The position numbers were made by a program, and so were the translations under genes. Positions 1-12,638 of a DNA stretch of 64,000 nucleotides are shown piece after piece (position 1 is the first letter of the stretch; the number at the start of each line of letters is the position of its first letter). Where the stretch lies: positions 2,418,001 to 2,482,000 of the forward strand of contig JAKNDB010000105.1 of assembly GCA_024305405.1 (NCBI GenBank). Direction: 5' to 3'. The DNA comes from Dirofilaria immitis (lineage: Eukaryota; Nematoda; Chromadorea; Rhabditida; Onchocercidae). A model generated the notes under the pieces. That model ran no database searches. It worked only from the letters and a program-made list of their open reading frames with translations, and was not told where the DNA came from.

Positions 1-131
1 GTGTATATAAATTCTAGGAAAATGGGAAGGGATTTAATAATATACAGGTAGCAGTTGGATATTTATTAGTTAATTTTGAAACTATTCTTTTTTGTTTGTG
101 AGTTATATTTTCCATTACTTAGCTGTTACAG

Positions 132-2058
132 ATATTGGAAGCAGCAAAGATAGAATTGCTCACGCAACTCAAATGCTTCAATGAATTGCTCCTAACAAAA
201 ACTTTCTTAGTTGGTGAAAGAATGTCTCTTGCTGATATTTCTGTAGCGATGGATTTACTTCCTGCTTATCAGGTGATTTTATTTTGTGATTTAAAGTAGT
301 CAACTGTTGTATGTTGCATTAAATATTTCTAACATTTCAACTAAAACGTTTTGCTTTGTATTTCAGTATGTTTTGGATGAAGCGGCACGTGCATCGTTGA
401 GTAACGTCAATCGTTGGTTCAGAACTATAATTAACCAAAAACCTGTTAAAGATATTCTTGGAGAAGTGCAGTTTGCCGTGAAAGTCTCCAAATTTGATAG
501 TAAGTGTGAAACATAATCACCAGAGCTGTTTTATTATTTAATATTAATCCTAATATTACTAGTTGAATGGGGAATTTTTTTCACTGAGAGAAATTGATGA
601 TTTTTTAAAATATCCTCATGCTTTGTGTCCTTTCATCTAGCAAACCAAATTTTTCACGTAATAAAAGATTTCAGGACATTTCACTATGCTGTAGTTTTAA
701 AATGAAGTTATTTTCCAGATGCAAAATTCAAAGAATTATCTACGGAATTACTCAAAGAACATGCTGATCACAAAGGTTGAAAATCTTATGATAATTCTAA
801 AACTTTTCCAAGATTTTTATATTTGAATTTTTAAATACATCCTAGTTTTGTGACTGTTACGTCACAATGACGTATATTTCAGACGGAAAAATCAGGCAGC
901 TGCATGGAAAAGGAAGCAAAGAGCAACAAAAGGAAGGTGAATTTTATTTTGCAAATACATTTTTAAATATTTTGTTCTATGTGCTTAGATTTATGGAAAA
1001 TTTAGATAGGAAAACCAAGCAAACAAAAGAAAATGACGATGAAGCAGATGCTACTGATGAAGTGCTAGCCCAGGAACCAAAATCAGTTGATCCTTTTGCT
1101 GCCATATCTAAAGGGTAAAATCTCCCTGAAAATGCTAATTTTTATTGTTTTTATGTTTTCTAAAGCATGTAGCTGGTTTTGTTTTCATTTCTTTTTGCTC
1201 AAAGGCTATCTTTTGCAGAAGTTTTGTGATGGATTCCTTTAAAAGAGTTTATTCTAATGAAGATACAGCCACAAAGGCAATACCTTACTTCTGGGAGAAC
1301 TTTGATTCGGAGAATTATTCGATTTGGTTCGCTGAATATAAATATCCCGAAGATTTAACTTTAACATTTATGAGCTGTAATCTTATTAGTGGTAAGTAAT
1401 TATTTATTGTAGAATAAGATGAATATGATTTTTAATTTAAAGTGACATGTTTTTATCTTCAACTAATATTGCTGTCATTTATAAATAGCAAAATTAATTT
1501 AGAGAATTTGGTAGCTATGAGTATAAAATTCCGCAGAAGAGCCACTGTTAAGAAGTGAGATTCATAAGTCAATAATTAAAGAAAGTTAATGACACGTTTA
1601 TGAGTTTCATGACCTGCTACTTCTAGTTTAGAAAGTCACATTTTTGATTTTTAGGAATGTTCCAAAGACTGGAAAAACTGAAGAAAAATGCTTTTGCATC
1701 AGTTTGTTTGTTTGGAACGGATAACAATTCAACAATATCTGGGATTTGGATTTGGAGAGGACATGAGCTGGCTTTTAAGCTCTCACCAGATTGGCAGGTA
1801 TATTGAATGAAATTTCTCAAAATAAGTGAAATTTTGACCAATTGGAATTGGCTCACAGACAAGTAAAACAACTGTTTTGGAAATGAGATTACCAAAAGTT
1901 TCAAATTATAACGTTGTTTTAAGGTGGATTACGAAAGTTACGACTGGAAGAAACTGAATCCAACTGATGAAAAGACGAAGAAAATTGTTAATGAGTATCT
2001 AATGTGGGATGGAGATTTCGATGGAAAGATATTTAATCAAGGAAAAATATTCAAATGA
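132..2058 (+). CDS. eef-1G: Elongation factor 1-gamma (eEF1G), 5' end outside window
   Basis: Gamma subunit of the eEF1B complex, which recycles eEF1A-GDP during cytosolic translation elongation. Eight exons are visible: 132-272, 367-499, 719-775, 883-936, 1006-1114, 1219-1391, 1655-1797 and 1924-2058. All have AG/GT borders. They total 945 bases, exactly 315 codons including the stop, with no frame break. Exons 1-2 encode the C-terminal half of the GST-like domain ([27 protein letters not shown]). Exons 3-5 encode the charged lysine-rich linker. Exons 6-8 encode the conserved eEF1-gamma C-terminal domain ([69 protein letters not shown] then TGA). Family members run about 400-440 residues, so roughly the first 100 lie upstream of base 1. 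The identity is certain from the C-terminal domain. The border of the short linker exon at 883-936 is the least certain. Confidence 0.95.
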
Positions 2059-2199
2059 TTTTTTTTGGCGTAATCTAACGCACTGTTGTTGGCTTTCAAA
2101 GGGATAATTAATCACTTCATGGTTTTAGTCTTTAATTTTCCAAAATGCTATTAAATCAACCTTTTTATGGCGCGAGCTAAGTTGCTTCATTTAAATAGT

Positions 2200-2361
2200 C
2201 TTTGAGCGAATGTTTTTAGGGTCTCCAGTAAATGGTTGTGGTCTGATAATAGAGAATACTAGTTTATATTATCGAAATGCCTTTGAGCGAATGTTTTTAG
2301 GGTCTCCAGTAAATGGTTGTGTTCTGATAATAGAGAATACTAGTTTATATTATCGAAATGC
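2200..2361. repeat. 81-bp tandem direct duplication
   Basis: Two head-to-tail copies, 2200-2280 and 2281-2361, each starting CTTTGAGCGAATG and ending ATCGAAATGC. I see one substitution between them (GGTCTG versus GTTCTG). It lies about 140 bases past the eEF1G stop codon, in the probable 3' UTR. The near identity implies a recent duplication or an assembly artefact. Confidence 0.9.
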
Positions 2362-5300
2362 TAATATCAAGTATTCAAAAATTATTTGAGAATATGGTAA
2401 TATTTTTCGTTCAGAATTAATATAGAAATGTACCTTGCATTTAGTTGAATTTATGTATTAGGGTGGTTTTTTGAATTTGTTTTTTCTTTTTTAACTTCTT
2501 GCGTTTGTCCTCAATGGTTAAAAAACGACTGGATATGAGGCGTAGAGAGAGGAAATATTTTTTATTATTCATGCCGTGATTAGAGAGAGGAAATACTTTA
2601 TTACTTATAATTTGTGGATTAATAATTAGGCATTTGGATAAAGTTGATGTTAGAAGTATTGTATGGTAAAAATCATATAGCAAAGACCCGTATAATAGAA
2701 AAAGATGGATAAAGTTGTAAACTTAACTGTGTAAACGCTAATAAAAGATTATTTGCCCAACATCAAGTGGAGGAAGTGAATTAATAAATATTTTTATAGG
2801 AATTGTAGAAACGTGAATTAAAGTATGTCATTTTCATAGATATCATAAATAAGGTTATTGGTTCAGATCTTATTTGCAATGAAATTTCGTTCCAGAAATT
2901 CTATGTTTTAGATTTTCGGATTAGAATATTACCACATTGCCAATAATGAGAGAGACAAAATTGTTTCAGGAATTTGGCATTTATTTCTAATGCATTCAAG
3001 GCTAAATTTCTATCTTTGAAGCTTAAATCTCTTTTTTCTAATCTGGCGTTTAGTAGTTTGAAAATATGCAGCAGCTACGCTTATATTTTAAAAAAGCGGT
3101 AAAAGCTTACGCTCAGTATGCATTTTGTTGCATTTCATATATTCTTGAAGTCTTTCAAAGCTACCTAATTAAAAGTTATCAGATTTCACATTTCAATTCT
3201 AGTCTGATAATTCAATTTTGGCTAGAGCCTAGAATTTTGTTCAAATAGTTAATGAGCAATCGTAAGACAAGTGCTGGAAATGCATCTTAGATAGGATTGA
3301 AAGACAGAATTATCACCATTATCAGCATTTGTTGAATAAAAAGGACAGTTGACGTAATCCTATAACATAAAAAATTCAAGGAAATAACATAGGAAAGGAA
3401 ATGTACAAAAGTTTCGTTCTTAATATTTTTCCTATTTCTCTTGATTAGAGGCAACAATAATAGCAGAAATTGTCATTTCCTTTCATAATTTCAAAAAAAG
3501 TGTGAATATACGCCAGTCAAATGGTGTTTCTAACCGTTAATGTAGAGATTCATTTTACTATTGTTTAAATCGGATGATAGCCCGCTAAACCGTAATTCAG
3601 AAGTGTGGTATTTTCTGTCAAATTGAATAAAAGAGATGGGGAGGGAAGTGGTTGTTATCACTGTTATGTGCACTGATCTTTAACCGTGACGAAAATTGAG
3701 AGTTCTTTCGGCTTTTCAGTGGTAGCACTTCAAATTTGGGTAATTAAACTTTTGTTACAGTAAATTTGATAAACATCAACATACAGCAGCAGTTACAGAA
3801 TCAATAATATAAATTTAATAATATTGATGAGACAACCTTAATGACGATGTCATAATTCAAGGAGAGACCAAACGATGCGCGATATGCCCATCCAAATAAC
3901 CTCATAGGCACATCTGATGTTGTTGATTGGTATCCTTCGCGGCATTCCGAATCAATTCTGAGATCACCAAAGTTACCTCCTTTATAAACATGATAACTAA
4001 TATAATTTGCAACATCTTGACCTGGAATCCAATATATCCTTTATGAATCTTTATATTTTTTATCAGTGAACTCTTCAAGATTTCGACGACAATTCCAAAC
4101 GGTCCTAGAAGTTCACGTATATTTTTCCATCTTTACAGTCGTCCAACAGAAACAGCTACTTATTACATCTAAAAAGCGCAGTGTTTGATTTGTATTTGCT
4201 CATCGAATGATATTTTGATTAACTAATTAGAAAGTTCTGACACTTTTACTGATTAAATACATGTAGTTGACCACTAGATATTCACTGCTCTTTTACATTA
4301 TTCTTATTGCTAGTCAATCTTGAATTCAAATTTCACGGCGATCTTTTCAATCGACTACTGCAGTTATTCGACAACGAAAATGTTGTCTGATTGAAATGTT
4401 CTTTAAAAAATTTTTAAAAGACTTGGGTTTTAAAATTTCGTAACGGCAAATGGATTTTCCTATTTAGATTTTGCAAGATGACATTTTAAACAAAAGGAGA
4501 AAAAGCGTTTTGAACTATTGAAGAGTCAGTCAAATGGAATTCTTTCCTAGTTTTTTTTTCATTTTATTTTATAGGCACTATCTTGCATTTGATGTTAAAC
4601 AAAGCCGTAAAAGAGTTACAAAACAGTCCGAGCAGCAGCCATTGCAAATTATTAAAATGTCTGGAGGTTTTTTTTTCTGGATATGTAACGGATTCTGATA
4701 AAAAGTTGCGCCTTATTTACCGATTTCATACAGAATAAAACGTCTCTCCGGTAAGATATTTCGCACATTCTGTTGTGAAGTTTCTGTCTTTATTGTTGGT
4801 CTATTTTTGAGTTTATGTTAACTTTACACAGATCACAAGCTCTATTTTCAAATTCAGTATTATCCCATCTACGCTGCAGCTGTTCGCCATATTTAAATGA
4901 TGTCGAATTTGATTATTTTGAACAGATTCGAATATTAGTTTTTAGATTAATGCAGAAACAATCTCATATATGAACTTACTTCATTAATTCATTTCTAGAG
5001 AATGTACTGATAAGAAAAATATTAATTTAAATGTAAGAAATTTTAGCATCGCTGCACATTTTAACTGGTCAAATCATTCATCTTTTTTAACCAACATATC
5101 AATATAAGAGACTAATGCAAGAAATTATCCACTTCTTTTTTCCTCATTTGCTCATTTTCTGATTATGGATCTTAAATTAAAAGTCAATTGTGAAACATCT
5201 TAATCAACAACATTAATTTGGCAAGATGTGCTCCACGAAATCAATTGAATGATATGTCTGGCATCCTTAGGTCGCTTCCTTTTCTCGAGTCGCGTTACTG

Positions 5301-8300
5301 TTATTAGAATTGCCTTATTGTATAATTAATATTGTAATTATTGCTCTCGTTGACGTGTTATAGAAATTATTGTAATAAAAATTTAATTGCCCAAGTTTGA
5401 AGTTCATTTCTAAGTACATGAAACATGAAATTGAAGAAATCTGTAGGGACTGAGAAGAAATCACCCACTTCAAATTTTGTCACAATTAGATAGAGAATGT
5501 CGATAAAAATAATATCATTTCCGTGTATAATGAATATAGTCAGCTATTTAAAATGAGGGTAATTTTAGTTTCCTTGCGCCTTTTGAATTGCATTTCAGAA
5601 CAAATCAAACAAATATTTTATTTTTCGATATTTTAAAATAATTTTTAAAATTTTTCTTTATGAATTTTTATGAAGAAGTGCTTATTCTATGCCTGTAGTA
5701 AATATTTGTCTTGTTATTAGTTGTCGTGAGAAATCGAACGAAAATATTTATTCAGTAGTTGGATTATCGAACAATACAATAAAGTGAAATTTGGTTATGT
5801 GATATATAGAATAAAATGAAATTGGTTAACTGAATTACGGCAAGGAAGACGAATTTTGAAAAAAAGATTCCTAGAATGGATCTCAAGAGTATATATATTG
5901 CGCATACGTGAGTTGGCTTTGCAATAAAGTGATGGAATTAATTTTCTAGCCAAGAGGAAATTGCATGAGAATTATTGTCAGAAGCAACAGTCTCACAACT
6001 GTATGAGATTTGAAAGCTTTCTGACTACGGTATGTGAGATTTGTGAATGAGAGAGTTCTTTACAGATTAGCTATTTAGATGTGAGAATCTTTGCATAAGG
6101 AATAAATATATCCTTTGAATAACCTAATATTGAATGACTAATCCCGATTGTGGTTTTGTGTGAAACATAGGCAAGTTTTACTATTTCTTTAATTTAAAAT
6201 CTCTGAAAATATTCTAATGCTATCTTGTGAGAATAAACTGCTGGGTAGATTTCGTGGGAATTTTTTTAAAAATATAGATAAAATTTAAAAAATGCTGCGG
6301 AAAATTATGTGTTTGATCTGCTGACGTTTTGACTCGAATGACGATTATTTTGCTATTTGTATATTGGTTTTTGCTAGACAAACAGTTATGATTTCTATTA
6401 TCTTTTTATAACACGAAATATATTACTAAAACATGCCTAATTTGGTCCTTGTATTACTTAGGTCAATCATATATGTTACTAGTAAAAATCTTTAGTAATA
6501 AGTAGTTAGAAAATTGAAAGAAATGAATTTAATGATCAAAAGCACAACGAACTTCCATAACATATATCGACGCAAGTTATTATATTTGTGTCTCGAATTT
6601 AAACTTTTGTTACGATCTGCTTAGTCCTATTCCATTTTGTTTCATGAAAATATAACCTGTCCATATAGAGTAATTTGTATCAGTCTTTTAAAATCTCGAA
6701 ATTTCAACAGATTTTTTTTTTTGGATTTATTTTATCAATTAAGTGGATATTAATATGTCATTTAGAACTTGTAATTTTATCTCTTATCTTCATTTTTAGA
6801 TGAATAGATGCAAGAGTGCAATCAATGCTTTTTTGAAGAACTTCATAATAAAGTATTGCTTGGTGTTGTTGACAGACTTTATGAGAATGTATCGCAAATA
6901 TAGTGTCGAAAAGCTTATACTGTTTCCTTAATTGAAAACAGTGTCTGTGCAAGGCAGCTACTTATTATTCTGAAGAGTAATAATATCTGAAGAGTAGTAA
7001 GCTTGATAAGCATTTGATGAATTATCACCACTTGGGTAAATGAAATATTTAATTGTTAAAATAGTCACCAGTTATACAACTAATTATTTCAAGAAATGAA
7101 GTCCAAGTCCGCCTAAATAATTAGTTTACAGAATGGTTGAATTGAAGATTCATTGATGTCTGCAATAAAATTTTGAAAATACAGGGATGTATCATCTCAT
7201 CACAGTATCTGTTTGAAAATACGACAGCAAAATAAGGGCTGACGATCGACTTTTGCGCATAATAAAAATAAAGATGATATCGATAAAGCAGAATTTTTAT
7301 CGATGAATTAAAATAGTACATTTTCAAAAATAAAAATTTTTCATCTTGTATGATCCTCTCTTAAGTGCTCCTAACAACATGGAAGCGAGGTGCTCTACAA
7401 AATTTCAGGTCCAATCATTATTTGTTCCTTTTACAAAGACCATTAAGAATTTTTAATGATAGAATTTAAGTAAGGGAATATCCAAATAACACTCAAGTAT
7501 GATTAGTGTACTATTTCAAAGATGTCCAAGAATGAGAAAGTTAAAAAAGACTGCTTAAGCTTCACTTTCTATTCTTAGCAAAATTAAAATAATATAAACT
7601 TTCATTCGTACCAGCCGACAAAATCTATGCTTTTGCATATTACTTATATAATACTTTATACTTCAAATGAATATTATATGAAAACTACGTAATATTAAAA
7701 TACAAGATTTAAATATATAAAAAATTAGCATAATTTAGATATGCTATAAATCTTGCAAGCTTAGCAAGCCCTCATTCAACGATAGAATTTTCAATACTGA
7801 AATTATTATAATATGTAACGCATTTTTTTCGGTAAGAATTGGGTGCTGAGAAACTTATTAAGCCATCTGTTTCCTTTGTTTATCAATTTTATTTATTATT
7901 TTAGCTTGACTGCATGTTTTTTTCTAATTTTATTTAAATTTCAACTAAAACTTGTATTTTTTTGTAAGTTTTTTTATCCGTAGAATATAATATATATGTA
8001 TTTCATTCTCAGCAATCATTATTTTCAGATTCCTGTGTAGAATAATTGCATTTAAATATATTGAAAACAGATTTAAAACTTTTCAATGTCCAAAAATTCA
8101 TATTTCTTCCTACATGTTCTCATTTCTCGACCAACATGATTTATGTTCTAACTTACGATATGACATATAAATTTTTTGCTTCAAAATATAAAAAAACTTT
8201 AATTAATTTAACAATTTTTTGGAATCATGGAGCTTTCATTTCTTGATATCTATTCTCTTAACCTAATTTTAAAGAGAGATATGAAGCGTTACTCCAAATT

Positions 8301-8766
8301 TCAACAAGATTGCCCAATAAAATTTTTATATGTCGCTGAAAACCCGAAATTATTATGTAGTAATTGAATGTAAGAATTTAAGATTTTTAAAATTATGCAT
8401 TGTCGAATACATGATCAATCTGAGAAACAAAATCTTCGTCAAAAAGTTTGATAGGGCATGAAGTAGCCAACCGCTGTATAAAGTGCCTAAATGTTGCATT
8501 TTTTCTATTGAAGCATCAAAATTAAATTTGATTTTTTTTTTAAATGAAAACCTTTTGGAATGCTATTATAATATTCAAAAATTTAGACAAAGAAGCTAAA
8601 AGATTTAAAACAAATTAGAATGGAAAACGTTGAAAATCGAGAATGGGAATTTTTTCAGTTTAATATAAGAATAAATTTTGTACATATCAATCAAGAACGT
8701 TGGTCTATTGGGTAATAATTAAACATCTATAAATGATACTTTAGTATCATTTTTGTTTTAATCAAT

Positions 8767-9072
8767 TTACGCCATCTGATTAACATTAATATTTCTATTG
8801 ATTTGCTCACCAATAACATTAGTTTGAATGCACAAAACAAAGTACGACCTTAACAAACAATCCTGGAATTTCTGCAATTTCTCAAAAAGAGTGAGGCTTT
8901 TCGCTCCTCTTTGCATTTCAGCGGCAAAAACTTTCAGAAGTAGAAGGGTTGAGAAAAAGTAAATGCTTGTGAGAAATATTAATTGGTCAAATATCGATCG
9001 CACTGCTGATGAAGTTTTCTTGATTTCAATTTCTATCCTATCTTCCTTTTGATCAATGTATTTTTCTTCCAA
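8767..9072 (-). CDS. Unrecognised ORF or exon with one hydrophobic segment
   Basis: A 101-codon open frame that opens on TTG, not ATG, so it is not a complete gene as it stands. The first ~27 residues are highly charged (EEKYIDQKEDRIEIEIKK). A hydrophobic stretch follows (LIFLTSIYFFSTLLLLKVF), then a polar tail. On the minus strand a possible acceptor (TTCAAG) lies just before it and a possible donor (GTAAAT) overlaps its end. It could therefore be an internal exon, with the same phase at both ends. I found no neighbouring exon and do not recognise the protein. A chance ORF in AT-rich DNA is a real alternative. Confidence 0.2.
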   Translation of the reverse strand: MEEKYIDQKEDRIEIEIKKTSSAVRSIFDQLIFLTSIYFFSTLLLLKVFAAEMQRGAKSLTLFEKLQKFQDCLLRSYFVLCIQTNVIGEQINRNINVNQMA

Positions 9073-11502
9073 AAATCTTGAAATTAAGACTTAGTTTCTA
9101 CTTTTTAACAATAAAGTTTGAAGAGAAGCGGGCTTCATTGTTAATCCAGTAATTTCTGCCATTCTATGCAAATTAAAATTCTTATTTCAGCCTTTCTGTC
9201 TGCATTATGAGTAATATTATAGGTTGTTAATGGAACAATGACTCTTGACTGAGCCATGGAGTGATTTCAATAAAAATCAATCTTCCATATATTTAATTTA
9301 AGATGAATTCGAAAATAACAAAAGTTACTCATTCTGTGATACGTAAATACAATTTGGTAAAAAAATAATATTATTGACTGAAGAACTGCATATTTAACTG
9401 TTTAAAGGTTAAAATTTGATATTCGGATAGAGATTTTGATTGCTAGACAATCAAATAGTTTGTGAGGAAGTTAACGAATAAAACTTATTTCTAAGCTCAA
9501 ATGATTTGTGATAATGCTAATGTCTTTTTGGTGTTCGATGAATTCTAGTGTTTCCTTGGGCTTCGATGAATTTTGATTTTTTAAAATAATAGTATCAGAA
9601 AATCTTATATAAACGATAAAAGGATGAAAGGATAAAAGTAGAAATGGGTTACAGCCAGTTTGTCAATAACATTTTCTGAGATCAAAAATCAAGAATTTTG
9701 ATGATTTGTGTACAATCTGATGAGCATGAGAGTAAGAATGAGTGGGACGAAATTTTTAACGATATTGAATTACTACAACAAATAAATCCACTTTTTCATT
9801 TCGCTATTATCATTGCATTTCAATTGTTTATTTTTAAATTATATAATCATTGTCTGCTGCTAGAATTATTGTATTTGACAAATTGCTATTTATTTTGGTT
9901 AGTTCATTTCTCTTAAATGCAGACGCATCAATATTCAGATTATAAATAATTAAAAGTAAGGAACTAAAATTATTCACATTTTTAGCAGAGCGTATGCACG
10001 GAAGACATAGGCAGAAATGATGTGATTGCAACAAGACCGAACTGAATTCATCTGTCGTTACAATGACTTTTTAGATAACTAAAGTACGCATATGCTGAAT
10101 GTGCAGTTATGCGTGAATGAAACTGGACTTGAAAAATACAATAGAAATTTGGACTTCGATTCAGTAAATTTTAAAACAACCTTCGAATATCAAAGAAAAA
10201 AATTAATTGGGTAGCTATTTTTTCATACTCTTGCTAAAAGTTTATTCTAGTAAATATAAAAACAAATCAGTGAAGAAATTAGATGACTTTAAATTTATAA
10301 TATCCTTTACACATCTTTTAGAGAAATATATCTGAATTCCTTTATCAAAATGCATGGAAAGAAGGATCATTAAGATTTTTTCGAATGCATAATTTTTGGC
10401 CTAAAGATGTTCTAAAGTTCCTGTAACCGATTGTGCCTATGCTTGTTGCAAATAAACGATCACACTTAAGACAAAAATGAAATATCATGAAACAAAATTA
10501 ACTTCTAGCTTCAGCCCTTTGCTTTTGATTCAAGTGCTGATGATGCACCAACAATAATATGTATGATAGTAAACTGTATCATAATTTTGCTTAACCAATG
10601 ACTATAGTAATAATAATACATGCAACATTATTTACGTATCTGGATATTTTTGGCATTCTTTCTTTTAATGAATACGATATTTTTTCAATAAATCATAAAT
10701 TTTGCGTTAGTTATTAAATTATTGCCTTACTGCAGCATAAATTACTGAACGCCCATTATGTGTTGATTTTTTATTCTTACATCTTTAACGAATCTCAAAT
10801 GAAGAATTGTTGTCAGCAGCATTGAAACTATTAAATGAAACTAGTTCAAGATGGATCCTCTTGATTCCTTGCCTTTTCCATTCATTATTCCCTATAATTT
10901 TAGTTATAGAAACATTTTTTCATAAAGAAGTTAAGAAGGATGGGAATGGCATATGAAATTATGGATAATCAACCAATATTTCATTCAATTTCGTCTACCT
11001 GAAATTTGCGATAAATAATAAAAACATATGCATTCTATTCAACGGTTTAGAAATCTGAAAGCTTGAAGTGTAAATTCGAATGCTTTCCAAATAAATTTAA
11101 AGCTTGAAAGGACCCATAGACATTACCAAAGACAACAGAAGTCGTTATAAAACAAACTGTTAAAATCCCCACATTGGTACCACTTCAAGGATCCACTTTT
11201 AAGAACAGAGCTTATTTTTGGAATCTGTGTAAATCTACAGAGCTTTTGATCACAATAGCAATGAAAAATACAAACTGAGCAACTGAGATTAGACACTTGA
11301 CTACCAGTACCATCGATATTCTCTAAACAGTATCTATTTTCTACATTAGCAACATCATTATTATCCAAAAGTTAATTCATTTGTTAAATGAACGGAAAAC
11401 ATATAATTCGTAGATTTCATCAGAACATTCAAAAACGGTTTTTTTTTTTTTTCAGAAGGATCATTTTTTCATTTTTTCTAAAAGATATTATCATGTTCTT
11501 TT

Positions 11503-12638
11503 TTAAACCCGGCTAACTCGTGCTGGTCTAATATATATTGACGGAACGTTACTGTCACCAGATGATGGAGTTTTGGAAGAAGAATCAAGACTTGCAGATG
11601 ATAATGACAAAGGCAAATGGATTGATGATTCAAATGTTCGTTGTTTTGATCGATCTATCTCTGATTTTCTGGGATGTGATTTTTTCGGCATCTCTAAAAT
11701 TTGAGATTTTACTTCAGAATCCATTTACACTTATTCTATAGAGCAGTGAAAGATCTTATCATCATACAAAAATTAATATCTCACCATCACTTGATATGAA
11801 AGCGCTATTTTCAAGTCCACTGCTGCGATCTTAAACAAATTTCAGTTAGCCGTGAGCAATGACCAATCATTTGTGACAAATTAGCTGATAAGCAATTAAT
11901 AATCATATGATAAAACTTGATGAAATGTTCAATCTGTACGACTGTGATATTAACTATAGTAAAAAATGACTTGACCCCATTTGAATGCATTGTTATCACT
12001 CGTAACAATATTCACTGACCTCGACCTTCGATTATTGACTTCCAAATCAACGAGACTGGACTGCAATATGATAAATATATATCATAAAACGACTTGAGAT
12101 TATTTAATTCTAACGCTAAGGAAATATTCAAAAGATATAAATTTCCAAAAATATGAATTTTTAATAGAGAACTTCCTTACTATAACAAACATATGGAAAA
12201 TTATAAATGCGAAAGCAGCATACAGGCGGTCTCGGATGATCTCTACGAAGTGAACGTAAGATTGATGGGCGTCCCTGTTTTTCGTTGAAGGATTATCTGA
12301 AAAAGAAAAAAAACACTACTTGGCTATTTTACTTTTTACAACCAATAAATAAAATGATTGTTTGGAGAACGATGAGTTATTAAAAAGCAATCTCTTTTGA
12401 TGCTTTTTTTTAAAACTCATTTCCTGAGTTTAGTAAGCTGTGGAAAAGCTTGCAGGAAAAAATAAAATGGTGGATTGCTGGTTCTACTCACTATAACGAT
12501 TTAAAACTAACCACTCTTATCGAACCTTACACTTCCACTACGTCCACTTTCTCCACGGCTTACGTTAGAATTGAAGGATAGTTCGAAATTTGAATCAGCT
12601 CTCAGTGATAAATAATTAGGCGGATATGGAGTATCTCC
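11503..12638 (-). other. Cytoplasmic C-terminal tail of the ROS1-like receptor
   Basis: Five phase-compatible exons: 12531-12638, 12224-12274, 12020-12060, 11785-11822 and 11503-11693. The encoded tail is rich in serine, arginine and proline ([46 protein letters not shown]) and ends [14 protein letters not shown] then TAA. I chose the donor GTAAGG at 12530 over a GTTAG donor about 20 bases further on, because only the former keeps frame through all later exons. One tyrosine near the very end (SIYIRP) could be a docking site. Low conservation makes this the softest part of the model. Confidence 0.6.

Larger units (their letters stand above)
2059..11502. other. Intergenic spacer, no recognised gene
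   Basis: 9.4 kb of AT-rich DNA between the convergent 3' ends of eEF1G (+) and the receptor kinase (-). I see no conserved protein, tRNA or rRNA. It holds the 81-bp tandem duplication at 2200-2361, a short perfect hairpin at 8731-8752, and an unrecognised 101-codon minus-strand ORF at 8767-9072. Candidate poly(A) signals for eEF1G (AATAAA-type) occur near 2740-2790. All other ORFs here are short and have no coding character I can support. Confidence 0.6.
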
